From NCBI RefSeq assembly GCF_042665525.1, contig NZ_JBHTCQ010000001.1, positions 1,488,001-1,552,000 on the forward strand: a stretch of 64,000 bases of DNA. The letters are read 5' to 3'. Shown here in pieces: positions 39,510 to 46,782 of the stretch; within the stretch, counting starts at the first letter, position 1; every line of letters starts with the position of its first letter. The notes beneath the pieces are model-generated. The model ran no database searches, was not told the origin of the DNA, and saw only the letters and a program-made list of their open reading frames with translations. Position numbers and translations under genes: made by a program. Source of the DNA: Allobogoriella alba. GTDB lineage: Bacteria > Actinomycetota > Actinomycetes > Actinomycetales > Actinomycetaceae.

Positions 39510-40457
39510 GTGAGCAGGAGCAAGCGACGCGGTTGGCCCGCGCCACCGGACCCGCTGCCGGGGCCCGTCGTGGACAACCACGCCCACCTGCCGGTCCTCG
39601 ACGACGCCGGCAACCCCGTCGACGAGGACGACGTCGCCCTGCCGCCCGGCGAGTCCCCGCTGACGACGGCGGAGCAGGTCACCCGCGCCGGCGAGGTGGG
39701 CGTCGCCCGGATCCTCACCGTCGGCTGCGACGTGCCCTCCCTCGCCGGCTCGGTGGCCCTCGCCGAGGAGCACGCCCAGATCGCCGCGGCGCTCGCCATC
39801 CACCCCAACGAGGCGCCGCTGCACGCCGGGGTCCGCGAGATCGCCCCCGACGGTCTCGACCCGGCCGTCCGGCCGCACCACGACCTCCCGCTCGAGGACG
39901 CCGTCGCCCGGGTCGCCGACCTCGCCCGCCACGACCGCGTCGTCGCCGTCGGGGAGACGGGACTGGACTTCTTCCGCACCGGCGAGCAGGGCCGCGCCCA
40001 CCAGGTCCGTGCGTTCCGGGAGCACATCGCCCTCGCCAAGGAGCTGGGCAAGCCCCTGCAGATCCACGACCGGGACGCCCACGCCGAGGTCGTGGAGATC
40101 CTCCTGGCCGACGGCGCCCCGGAACGCACCGTGTTCCACTGCTTCTCCGGCGACGTCGCGCTCGCGGCCACCTGCGCCGAGCACGGGTGGTACGCGTCCT
40201 TCGCCGGTCCGGTGACCTTCGCCAGGAACGACGCCGGCCGGGAGTCGCTGCGCGCCCTGCCGCCCGAGCTCGTGCTGGTCGAGACCGACGCGCCCTACCT
40301 GACGCCGGCACCGTTCCGGGGCCGCCCGAACGCCTCCTACGTCATGCCGCTGACGGTCCGCGCGATCGCCGCGGAGTGGGCCGGGAACGGCCTCGACCTC
40401 GCCGCGACCTGCGCCCGCCTCACCGCCAACACCGACGCCGTCTACGGCCCCTGGTGA
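39510..40457 (+). CDS. tatD: TatD-family deoxyribonuclease
   Basis: A 315-residue TIM-barrel metal-dependent hydrolase with 3'-5' DNase activity known for the family. Metal ligands are visible in order: DNHAHLPVL, GETGLDFF, QIHDRDAHAE, FHCFSGDVALA and ETDAPYLTP. The family usually starts near the first motif; here about 25 extra residues precede it. The GTG start lies four bases after metG. The order metG-tatD-rpf-rsmA-ispE is conserved in actinobacteria. Confidence 0.92.
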   Translation: MSRSKRRGWPAPPDPLPGPVVDNHAHLPVLDDAGNPVDEDDVALPPGESPLTTAEQVTRAGEVGVARILTVGCDVPSLAGSVALAEEHAQIAAALAIHPNEAPLHAGVREIAPDGLDPAVRPHHDLPLEDAVARVADLARHDRVVAVGETGLDFFRTGEQGRAHQVRAFREHIALAKELGKPLQIHDRDAHAEVVEILLADGAPERTVFHCFSGDVALAATCAEHGWYASFAGPVTFARNDAGRESLRALPPELVLVETDAPYLTPAPFRGRPNASYVMPLTVRAIAAEWAGNGLDLAATCARLTANTDAVYGPW

Positions 40458-40535
40458 CGCACGGCCCGATGCCCGTCCGCACCGGCCGCGACCGGTGATG
40501 CCACCCACAGAAGGGGCTCGGTGACTTTTCACCGG

Positions 40536-40551
40536 GTAACGGATCGGTTAC
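40536..40551. promoter_or_regulatory. GTAAC/GTTAC palindrome upstream of first Rpf-like gene
   Basis: GTAAC-ggatcg-GTTAC (40536-40551), 45-60 bases before the chosen start. A closely related palindrome precedes the second Rpf-like gene (41761-41782). GTAAC repeats have been described for the actinobacterial MtrA response regulator, which controls wall hydrolases; that link is an inference. Confidence 0.6.
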
Positions 40552-40595
40552 GGTCGCACCGATCCGTCTTCCCTCCAGACAGGACCATCAGATCC

Positions 40596-41714
40596 GTGGC
40601 ACCCCGATTCCTGCGGCGCTCGACCGACGCGCCGGACACCGAGAACACTGTGAACGACACCCCAGCCTCCGAGACGCGCCGCTCCCGGCGACTCGCTGAA
40701 CGTCGCCGGCTCGCCGCCGGCGCCCTGGGCATCCCCGGCGGCGTCGTCAAGGCCCTCCGGATCGGCGTCCTCGGCGCCGTCGTCGTCGGCACCGGTGCCT
40801 TCACCGTCAGCCAGGTCGGCGCGCAGCCGCGGGTCACCGCGCCCGCGGACCTCGCCGCCGTCGAGGCGGGCACCCTGAGCCTGCGCGACGCCGGGCAGGG
40901 CGTCTCCCGCTCCCAGGTCGCCAGCCGCGTCGCCCTCGAGGCCGACGGCGCCGTGAGCTTCCGCGTCGCCGTTGACGGCCAGACCCGCCAGGTCACGACG
41001 AACGCACCCACGCTCTCCGAGGCTCTCACCGAGGCGGACATCGTCGTCGGCGCCGACGACGTGGTCTCCGCCGACCTGAGCGAGCCGGTTCCCGAGGGGC
41101 AGATCGTCCGCATCGACCGGGCGACCACCGAGCACGTCACCGAGGAAGAGGTCGAGGAGTTCGAGACCATCGAGGAGGAGGACCCCAACCTCCCCGAGGG
41201 TGAGCGCGAGGTCGAGGTCGAGGGCCGCGACGGCGTGACGACCTCCACCTTCCGCGTGGTCCGCGCCGGCGGCGAGGAGGTCAGCCGCGAGCACGTCGCG
41301 ACCGTCGTCGTCTCCGAGCGCCGCGACAAGGTCGTGCGCGTCGGGACGATGGAGGCCGTCGAGAGCCCGTACTCCACCTCCTCGGACGGTTCCGCACCGT
41401 CCGGCAGCTACTCGGGCGACCCGCGCGCCATCGCGCAGTCGATGGTCGCCGACCGCGGCTGGGGGGCGAGCGAGTTCTCCTGCCTCGACGCCCTGTGGCA
41501 GCGCGAGTCCAACTGGGACCCGTACGCGCAGAACCCGTCCTCCGGCGCCTACGGCATCCCGCAGGCGCTGCCCGGCACCAAGATGGCCTCCGCCGGTTCC
41601 GACTGGCAGACCAACCCGGCCACCCAGATCGCCTGGGGCCTGGACTACATCGCCGGCCGCTACGGCACCCCGTGCGGCGCGTGGGGTCACAGCGAGAGCG
41701 TCGGCTGGTACTGA
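40596..41714 (+). CDS. G5-domain protein with lytic-transglycosylase-like C-terminus
   Basis: A 372-residue exported wall protein. A basic N-terminus and membrane segment (IGVLGAVVVGTGAFTVSQVGA) are followed by a DUF348-like region (FRVAVDGQTRQVTTNAPTLSEALTEADI). A G5 domain follows (TTEHVTEEEVEEFETIEEEDPNLPEGEREVEVEG to VVVSERRDKVVRVGT). The C-terminal SLT/APF-like domain reads FSCLDALWQRESNWDPYAQNPSSGAYGIPQALPGTKM, with its catalytic Glu in WQRESNW. Family enzymes cleave peptidoglycan glycan strands. The GTG at 40596 has AGGACC upstream. An earlier GTG at 40521 would put the regulatory palindrome inside the gene and is disfavoured. Confidence 0.87.
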   Translation: MAPRFLRRSTDAPDTENTVNDTPASETRRSRRLAERRRLAAGALGIPGGVVKALRIGVLGAVVVGTGAFTVSQVGAQPRVTAPADLAAVEAGTLSLRDAGQGVSRSQVASRVALEADGAVSFRVAVDGQTRQVTTNAPTLSEALTEADIVVGADDVVSADLSEPVPEGQIVRIDRATTEHVTEEEVEEFETIEEEDPNLPEGEREVEVEGRDGVTTSTFRVVRAGGEEVSREHVATVVVSERRDKVVRVGTMEAVESPYSTSSDGSAPSGSYSGDPRAIAQSMVADRGWGASEFSCLDALWQRESNWDPYAQNPSSGAYGIPQALPGTKMASAGSDWQTNPATQIAWGLDYIAGRYGTPCGAWGHSESVGWY

Positions 41715-41737
41715 GCCGCCGGCACGACGGGCGTCTC

Positions 41738-41753
41738 CGTGGCGAACGCCACG
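41738..41753. terminator. Short perfect hairpin between the two Rpf-like genes
   Basis: CGTGGCG-AA-CGCCACG (41738-41753) forms a tight stem 24 bases after the first gene. The functional loop is probably four bases (gAAc). It could end the upstream transcript just before the next palindromic promoter region; no T-tract follows. Confidence 0.4.
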
Positions 41754-41760
41754 TAGACGG

Positions 41761-41782
41761 ACTGTAACGGTTCGATTACAGT
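41761..41782. promoter_or_regulatory. GTAAC palindrome upstream of the RpfB-like gene
   Basis: ACTGTAA (41761-41767) and TTACAGT (41776-41782) are perfect seven-base arms around CGGTTCGA. The core GTAACGG(T)TCG(A)TTAC matches the one at 40536-40551 in order and spacing. It lies about 140 bases before the GTG at 41922. The intervening stretch shows no other signal I can support. Confidence 0.65.
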
Positions 41783-41921
41783 CGACACGTCCGCGATGCG
41801 GACGCGTCGACCATGACAGCCGGATCGGACCGGTCGTCGGGCCGTGCAGAGCACGAGCGAGGATCCCTCCTCTTCGCCCGCCGTCGCTCCGTGCCCGGGT
41901 GAGCCCGAGCAAAGGACACTC

Positions 41922-43169
41922 GTGAGCGAGAACAACGCCCTCGAGCCTTCCGCCAGCACCCCCGCCACCCCCGAGAACACCGAACAGACCGAGTCCCGCC
42001 CGCGCCGTCGCCGTGCGCTGTGGGTGGCCCTCGGCCTGGTCCCGGTGCTCGTGGCCGGCGGTGCCGTGGCGGCACACGCCCACAAGACCGTCGATCTCGA
42101 GATCGACGGCGAGACGCAGACCGTGACCACCTGGTCCGGCTCCGTCGAGGGCCTTCTCGCCGAGCAGGGCATCGAGGTCGACTCGCGCGACCTCCTCGCG
42201 CCCGAGCCCGGCGCGGCCCTGACGGACGGCGGCGAGGTCGTCGTCCGCAACGCGCGCCAGGTCGCCGTCGAGATCGACGGGGAGCGGCGCGACGTCTGGA
42301 CCACCGCCCTCACCCAGGCGGACATCGTCTCGAGCCTCTTCGAGTCGGGCCGCGACATCACGATGAGCGCGTCCCGGTCCCTCGACCGGACCGCACTCGA
42401 CCTGCCGCTGGTCGTCGACGACGAGGTCATCGTCATCGCCGACGGCGAGCGGAACCGGGTCCACCTCGAGGGTGAGGCGGACGTCCAGGACGCGCTGGAC
42501 GCCGCCGACGTCGAGCTGGGCCGCCAGGACCACGTGGAGGTCGGCTCGGCGAACGACGGCACCGCCACCGTGACCGTCACGCGCGTCGTGCACGGCGAGC
42601 GCACCGAGACCCGCCGCGTCGACTTCGAGACCGTCGAGCAGGCGGACGACTCGATGTACGAGGGCGAGACTCGCGTCGTCCAGGAGGGGCGGCCCGGCGA
42701 GCGCACCCTCACCTACGCCACCGTCCGGGTGGGCGACGAGCTCGTCACCTCGCGGCGGGTCAGCAACGAGGTCACCACCGACCCGGTGAACCGGATCGTC
42801 GCCTACGGCACCGCCGAGCGGCCCGCGCCCGAGCCGGAGCCGGCCCCGGCGCCGTCGTCGTCCGGTTCGGGGTCCTCCTCGTCCTCCTCGTCCTCGTCGT
42901 CCGAGAGCAGCGGCGGCGGCTCCGCCCCGTCGAGCGGCGTGTGGGCCGCGCTCGCCCAGTGCGAGTCCGGCGGCGACCCGACCACGAACACCGGTAACGG
43001 CTACTACGGCCTCTACCAGTTCTCGCTGCCCACGTGGCAGTCGGTCGGCGGCACCGGCCTGCCGAGCGAGGCCTCGGCCAGCGAGCAGACGATGCGGGCG
43101 CAGATCCTCCAGCAGCGCGCCGGGTGGGGCCAGTGGCCAGCCTGCGCCGCCGAGCTGGGCCTGTACTGA
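41922..43169 (+). CDS. rpfB: Resuscitation-promoting factor, RpfB-like
   Basis: A 415-residue exported muralytic enzyme. Membrane segment ALWVALGLVPVLVAGGAVAAHA (residues about 31-53), tandem DUF348 ubiquitin-like repeats (about 55-210, HKTVDLEIDGETQTVTTWSGSVEGLLAEQGI), a G5 domain (about 215-290), a Ser-rich linker (about 305-330) and a C-terminal Rpf domain. The Rpf domain reads GVWAALAQCESGGDPTTNTGNGYYGLYQFSLPTW, with catalytic Glu in QCESGG and its paired cysteines. Rpf proteins cleave glycan strands during regrowth from dormancy. AAAGGACAC precedes the GTG. It is followed by a 16-pair terminator and rsmA. Confidence 0.94.
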   Translation: MSENNALEPSASTPATPENTEQTESRPRRRRALWVALGLVPVLVAGGAVAAHAHKTVDLEIDGETQTVTTWSGSVEGLLAEQGIEVDSRDLLAPEPGAALTDGGEVVVRNARQVAVEIDGERRDVWTTALTQADIVSSLFESGRDITMSASRSLDRTALDLPLVVDDEVIVIADGERNRVHLEGEADVQDALDAADVELGRQDHVEVGSANDGTATVTVTRVVHGERTETRRVDFETVEQADDSMYEGETRVVQEGRPGERTLTYATVRVGDELVTSRRVSNEVTTDPVNRIVAYGTAERPAPEPEPAPAPSSSGSGSSSSSSSSSSESSGGGSAPSSGVWAALAQCESGGDPTTNTGNGYYGLYQFSLPTWQSVGGTGLPSEASASEQTMRAQILQQRAGWGQWPACAAELGLY

Positions 43170-43184
43170 CCCGGACCACCGGCG

Positions 43185-43220
43185 CACGGCCCGGCGAGCG
43201 GACCCGCTCGCCGGGCCGTG
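43185..43220 (+). terminator. Strong hairpin terminator after rpfB
   Basis: CACGGCCCGGCGAGCG (43185-43200) and its exact complement (43205-43220) form a 16-pair stem around a GACC loop. It separates rpfB from the leaderless rsmA promoter. It is the strongest hairpin seen in the window. Confidence 0.85.
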
Positions 43221-43239
43221 ACGTCGTTACGCTCCCCTC

Positions 43240-44184
43240 GTGACGACCTCCGGACCTGGGCTGCTCGGCGCCGCCGACCTGCGGCGGCTGGCCGAGGGGC
43301 TCGGCGTCCGCCCCACCAAGACCCTCGGTCAGAACTTCGTGCACGACGGCGGGACCGTCCGGCGCATCGTCCGCACCGCGGGCGTGGTGGCCGACGACCT
43401 CGTCCTCGAGGTGGGCCCGGGCCTGGGCTCCCTGACGCTCGCCCTCCTCGAGACCGGTGCCCGGGTCAGCGCCGTCGAGATCGATCCCGTGCTGGCCGGC
43501 GCGCTGCCGCGCACCGTCGCGGAGCGGATGCCGGAGGCGGCCGGACGCCTCGCCGTGCTGCGGGCCGACGCCATGACCGTCACGGACGCGGCCCTGCTGC
43601 CCGTCCCCGCCGGGTCGGGACCCGGCGCCGCGGAGCCCACCAAGCTCGTGGCGAACCTGCCGTACAACGTGGCCGTGCCCGTCCTCCTGACGCTGCTGGA
43701 GAACCTGCCGAGCCTGCGCGAGGTCCTGGTCATGGTGCAGGCGGAGGTCGCCGACCGGATCGCCGCCCCACCCGGGTCCCGGGTCTACGGCGTGCCGTCC
43801 GTCAAGGTCGCCTGGTACGCCGATGCCGCGCGCGCCGGGACCGTGGGCCGCAGTGTCTTCTGGCCCGTCCCGAACGTCGACTCCGCGCTCGTGCGGCTCA
43901 CCCGGCGCGAGCCCCCGCGGACCGTCGCGGCCCGCGAGGAGGTCTTCGCCGTCGTGGACGCCGCCTTCGCGCAGCGGCGCAAGACGCTGCGCGCCGCGCT
44001 GGCGGACCGTGCCGGCTCGGCAGCCCGCGCCGAGCAGGCGCTCCGGGCCGCCGGCATCGACCCCGTGCTGCGCGGTGAGCGGCTCGGCATCGCGGACTAC
44101 GCCCGTCTCGCCGAGGCGCTGCGCGCCGACGGCGGCCCGATCGGCGACGCGTCCCGGCGGACCTCTGGCACCCTGGGCCCGTGA
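43240..44184 (+). CDS. rsmA: 16S rRNA dimethyladenosine transferase
   Basis: A 314-residue SAM enzyme dimethylating A1518 and A1519 in the 3' hairpin of 16S rRNA (KsgA). Marks are TKTLGQNFVHD, VLEVGPGLGSLTLALLETGARVSAVEID, KLVANLPYNVAVPVL (motif IV NLPY) and FWPVPNVDSALVRL. The GTG is six bases after TACGCT (43228-43233), so it is leaderless. The last codons overlap the ispE start (GTGA). The C-terminus is slightly longer than the E. coli enzyme. Confidence 0.95.
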   Translation: MTTSGPGLLGAADLRRLAEGLGVRPTKTLGQNFVHDGGTVRRIVRTAGVVADDLVLEVGPGLGSLTLALLETGARVSAVEIDPVLAGALPRTVAERMPEAAGRLAVLRADAMTVTDAALLPVPAGSGPGAAEPTKLVANLPYNVAVPVLLTLLENLPSLREVLVMVQAEVADRIAAPPGSRVYGVPSVKVAWYADAARAGTVGRSVFWPVPNVDSALVRLTRREPPRTVAAREEVFAVVDAAFAQRRKTLRAALADRAGSAARAEQALRAAGIDPVLRGERLGIADYARLAEALRADGGPIGDASRRTSGTLGP

Positions 44185-45134
44185 GAGCAACGGAGGAGGT
44201 GCACGTCAGGGCGCCGGGCAAGGTCAACCTGACTCTGCGCGCCTGGCGGCCCCGTGAGGACGGCTACCACCCGCTGGAGACCGTCTTCCAGGCCGTGTCC
44301 CTCTACGAGGACGTGGTGGCCCGGCACGCCGAGGACATCACCCTGGAGATCCGCGGGCGGGGCGCGGACAGCCTCCCGACCGACGGTCGGAACCTCGCGG
44401 TCCGGGCCGCGGAGCTGCTCCGGGAGACGGCGGGCGGCTCCGCCGGCGCGCATCTGACGCTCACCAAGCAGGTGCCGGTCGCCGCCGGGATGGCCGGCGG
44501 CTCGGCGGATGCCGCCGCGACCCTCATCGCCTGCGACCAGCTCTGGGGCACCGGCCTGGGCCGGGAGGAGCTCGCCGAGCTCGCTGCGGAGCTCGGGGCG
44601 GACGTCCCGTTCGCCCTGACCGGCATGTCCGCCATGGGCACCGGCCGCGGTGACCTCATCAGCCCCGTCATGAGCCGCGGCCAGTACCACTGGGTGCTCG
44701 CGATGCAGGAAGAGGGCCTGGCCACGCCGGAGGTCTTCGACAAGCTCGACGAGCTCCACCGCTGGGAACCGGGCCGTCCCGAGCCCGAGGAGGACGAGCT
44801 CGACACCACCCGGCGGCCGAGCGGCGCGGTCGTCTCCGCCCTCCTCGGCGCGGACCCGCTGGTGCTGGCCCGGGCCCTCTACAACGACCTCGAGGTCGCG
44901 GCGGTGTCCCTGCGACCCGAGCTCGGCGACGTGCTCGCCGCGACCGAGCGAGCCGGCGCCCTCGCCGCCGTCGTCTCCGGCTCCGGCCCCACCGTGGCCG
45001 CGCTCACGCTGGACGCCCCGCACGCCGCCAGTGTCGCGGGCGTGATGCGGTCCGCCGAGGTCGCCTCGGAGGTGCACGTGGTCACCGGGCCGGTCCCCGG
45101 TGCGCGGGTCCTGGAGCACGTCGGCCGCCGCTGA
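44181..45134 (+). CDS. ispE: 4-diphosphocytidyl-2-C-methyl-D-erythritol kinase
   Basis: A 317-residue GHMP kinase of the MEP isoprenoid pathway. VHVRAPGKVNLTLRAWRPREDGYHPLETVF contains the catalytic Lys and Asp region; the ATP loop is PVAAGMAGGSADAAATL; the C-terminal motif is VVSGSGPTVAAL. The GTG start overlaps the rsmA stop, so the two are coupled as in other actinobacteria. The organism therefore makes isoprenoids by the MEP route. Confidence 0.95.
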   Translation: MRATEEVHVRAPGKVNLTLRAWRPREDGYHPLETVFQAVSLYEDVVARHAEDITLEIRGRGADSLPTDGRNLAVRAAELLRETAGGSAGAHLTLTKQVPVAAGMAGGSADAAATLIACDQLWGTGLGREELAELAAELGADVPFALTGMSAMGTGRGDLISPVMSRGQYHWVLAMQEEGLATPEVFDKLDELHRWEPGRPEPEEDELDTTRRPSGAVVSALLGADPLVLARALYNDLEVAAVSLRPELGDVLAATERAGALAAVVSGSGPTVAALTLDAPHAASVAGVMRSAEVASEVHVVTGPVPGARVLEHVGRR

Positions 45135-45261
45135 GCACTCCTCACGGGGGCGAGCGAAATCACCTCGCCGCCGGAGCCGGGAATGCTGGAGAATGGACGA
45201 CCGTTCCCACGTCGTGCGCAGCGTCGCCGCGGCAACCCGCTCGCCGTCGCAGAGGAGCCTG

Positions 45262-46773
45262 ATGAGATCGACCACCCGTGACCAGCCTGTGTCCGGGCCC
45301 TCCGGTGACGCCGCGACCGTCGGCGACGGACCTGCCTCGGGCGACTGGGCCGCCGACCGGCTCCCGCGCGAGCACGTCCTGGTCATCGCGCTGCTGCTCG
45401 CCTCCGCGTTCGTCGTCATCCTCAACGAGACGACCATGGCGGTGGCGCTGCGGCCGATCATGGACGACCTCGGCATCACCGCCAGCACCGGTCAGTGGCT
45501 GACCACCGCGTTCATGCTCACCATGGCGGTGGTCATCCCGACCACCGGCTTCGTGCTCCAGCGGCTCGGGACCCGCCGCGCGTTCATCCTCGCGATGTCG
45601 CTGTTCAGCGCCGGGACGGCCCTCGCCGCGATCGCGCAGGGCTTCGGCGCCCTGCTGACCGGCCGCGTCGTGCAGGCGACCGGCACCGCCATCATGATGC
45701 CGCTGCTCATGACCACGATCATGACGATCGTGCCGCCCACGCGGCGCGGGCGGATCATGGGCAACGTCGGCCTCGTCATCTCCGCCGCACCGGCGCTGGG
45801 TCCCACGTTCTCCGGCGCGCTGGTGGGCCTGTTCGGCTGGCGCGGCGTCTTCAGCTCCGTGCTGCCGATCGCGCTCGTGGCCCTGGTGGTCGGCACGATC
45901 CTGGTGCGGGACGTGACGGTCCGCCAGGACGTCCACCTGGACCCCGTCTCCCCGGTCCTCGCGGCCCTCGGCTTCGGCGGGCTCGTCTTCGGGCTCTCCA
46001 GCCTGGGCGAGTCGGCGGGCCACGCCCCGCCGGTGCCGCCCGTGATCCCGCTCGCCGTGGGGGCGGTCTTCCTGGCGGTCTTCGTGATCAGGCAGCGCCA
46101 GCTCGAGCGCGGAGACCGGGTCCTGATGGACATGCGGGTCTTCGCCTCACGCCAGTTCAGCACCGCCGTCGGCGTCATGGTGGTGTGCATGCTCTCGCTG
46201 TTCGGCGTCATCATCCTGCTGCCGCTGCTGCTGCAGGACTCCCTCGGCATGACCCCGCTCGCCTCCGGCCTCGTGGTGCTCCCGGGCGGACTCGTCATGG
46301 GCGTCCTCGGTCCGGTCGTCGGGCGCCTGTTCGACCGCGTCGGCCCGCGACCGCTGGTGCTGCCCGGCATCGCGGTCGCCGTGGGGGCCTTCGTGGTGCT
46401 GTCGTTGGTGGGACCCGGCGCACCGTGGTTCCTGGCGCTGGTGGCCCACGTCATCCTGAGCGTCGGCCTCGCCATGATGTTCACGCCGCTGTTCACCACC
46501 GCGCTCGCCGCCCTGGAGCCACCGATGTACTCGCACGGCTCGGCCGTGATCAACACGGTCCAGCAGCTTGCCGCAGCCGGCGGGACGGCCGGCGCCATCG
46601 CCGTCATGACGCTCCGTTCCGCCTCGCTCACCGAGTCCGGTGCCGGGCCTGCCGACGCCCTCGCGGGCGGCGCGAGCCTGACCTTCCTGCTCGGCGCCGG
46701 CCTGCTGGTCGTCTGCGCGGCACTGGCCGCCGGGCTGCGCAAGCCCGCCGCGGCGCCCGTGGCCACGCACTGA
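45262..46773 (+). CDS. MFS transporter, DHA2 (EmrB/QacA) type
   Basis: A 503-residue proton-driven exporter with about 14 membrane segments. Motifs include FVVILNETTMAVALRPIMDDLGITASTGQWLTTAFMLTMAVVIPTTGFVLQRLGTRRAF (motif A region), LTGRVVQATGTAIMMPLLMTTI (motif B/C region) and LGPTFSGALVGLFGWRGVF (the drug-antiporter motif C). Substrates may be drugs or lipids. ATG 45262 is favoured by AGAGGAGCC; an ATG at 45193 is also in frame. It is inserted between ispE and the ABC-F gene, which are often closer neighbours. Confidence 0.88.
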   Translation: MRSTTRDQPVSGPSGDAATVGDGPASGDWAADRLPREHVLVIALLLASAFVVILNETTMAVALRPIMDDLGITASTGQWLTTAFMLTMAVVIPTTGFVLQRLGTRRAFILAMSLFSAGTALAAIAQGFGALLTGRVVQATGTAIMMPLLMTTIMTIVPPTRRGRIMGNVGLVISAAPALGPTFSGALVGLFGWRGVFSSVLPIALVALVVGTILVRDVTVRQDVHLDPVSPVLAALGFGGLVFGLSSLGESAGHAPPVPPVIPLAVGAVFLAVFVIRQRQLERGDRVLMDMRVFASRQFSTAVGVMVVCMLSLFGVIILLPLLLQDSLGMTPLASGLVVLPGGLVMGVLGPVVGRLFDRVGPRPLVLPGIAVAVGAFVVLSLVGPGAPWFLALVAHVILSVGLAMMFTPLFTTALAALEPPMYSHGSAVINTVQQLAAAGGTAGAIAVMTLRSASLTESGAGPADALAGGASLTFLLGAGLLVVCAALAAGLRKPAAAPVATH

Positions 46774-46782
46774 GGGCGGCCG

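Noticed and set aside
40457..40596. Cyclic di-AMP (ydaO) riboswitch before the Rpf-like gene, as known in some actinobacteria
   Set aside because: The leader is short and the conserved ydaO sequence blocks are not visible; only the GTAAC palindrome is.
42850..42912. Serine-codon repeat in rpfB as a regulatory repeat
   Set aside because: It encodes the poly-Ser linker between the G5 and Rpf domains, a common low-complexity spacer in secreted actinobacterial enzymes.
37682..43187. Very long minus-strand frames opposite metG-tatD and the Rpf-like genes
   Set aside because: They mirror well-conserved plus-strand genes, have no recognisable domains or starts, and arise from codon bias in GC-rich DNA.
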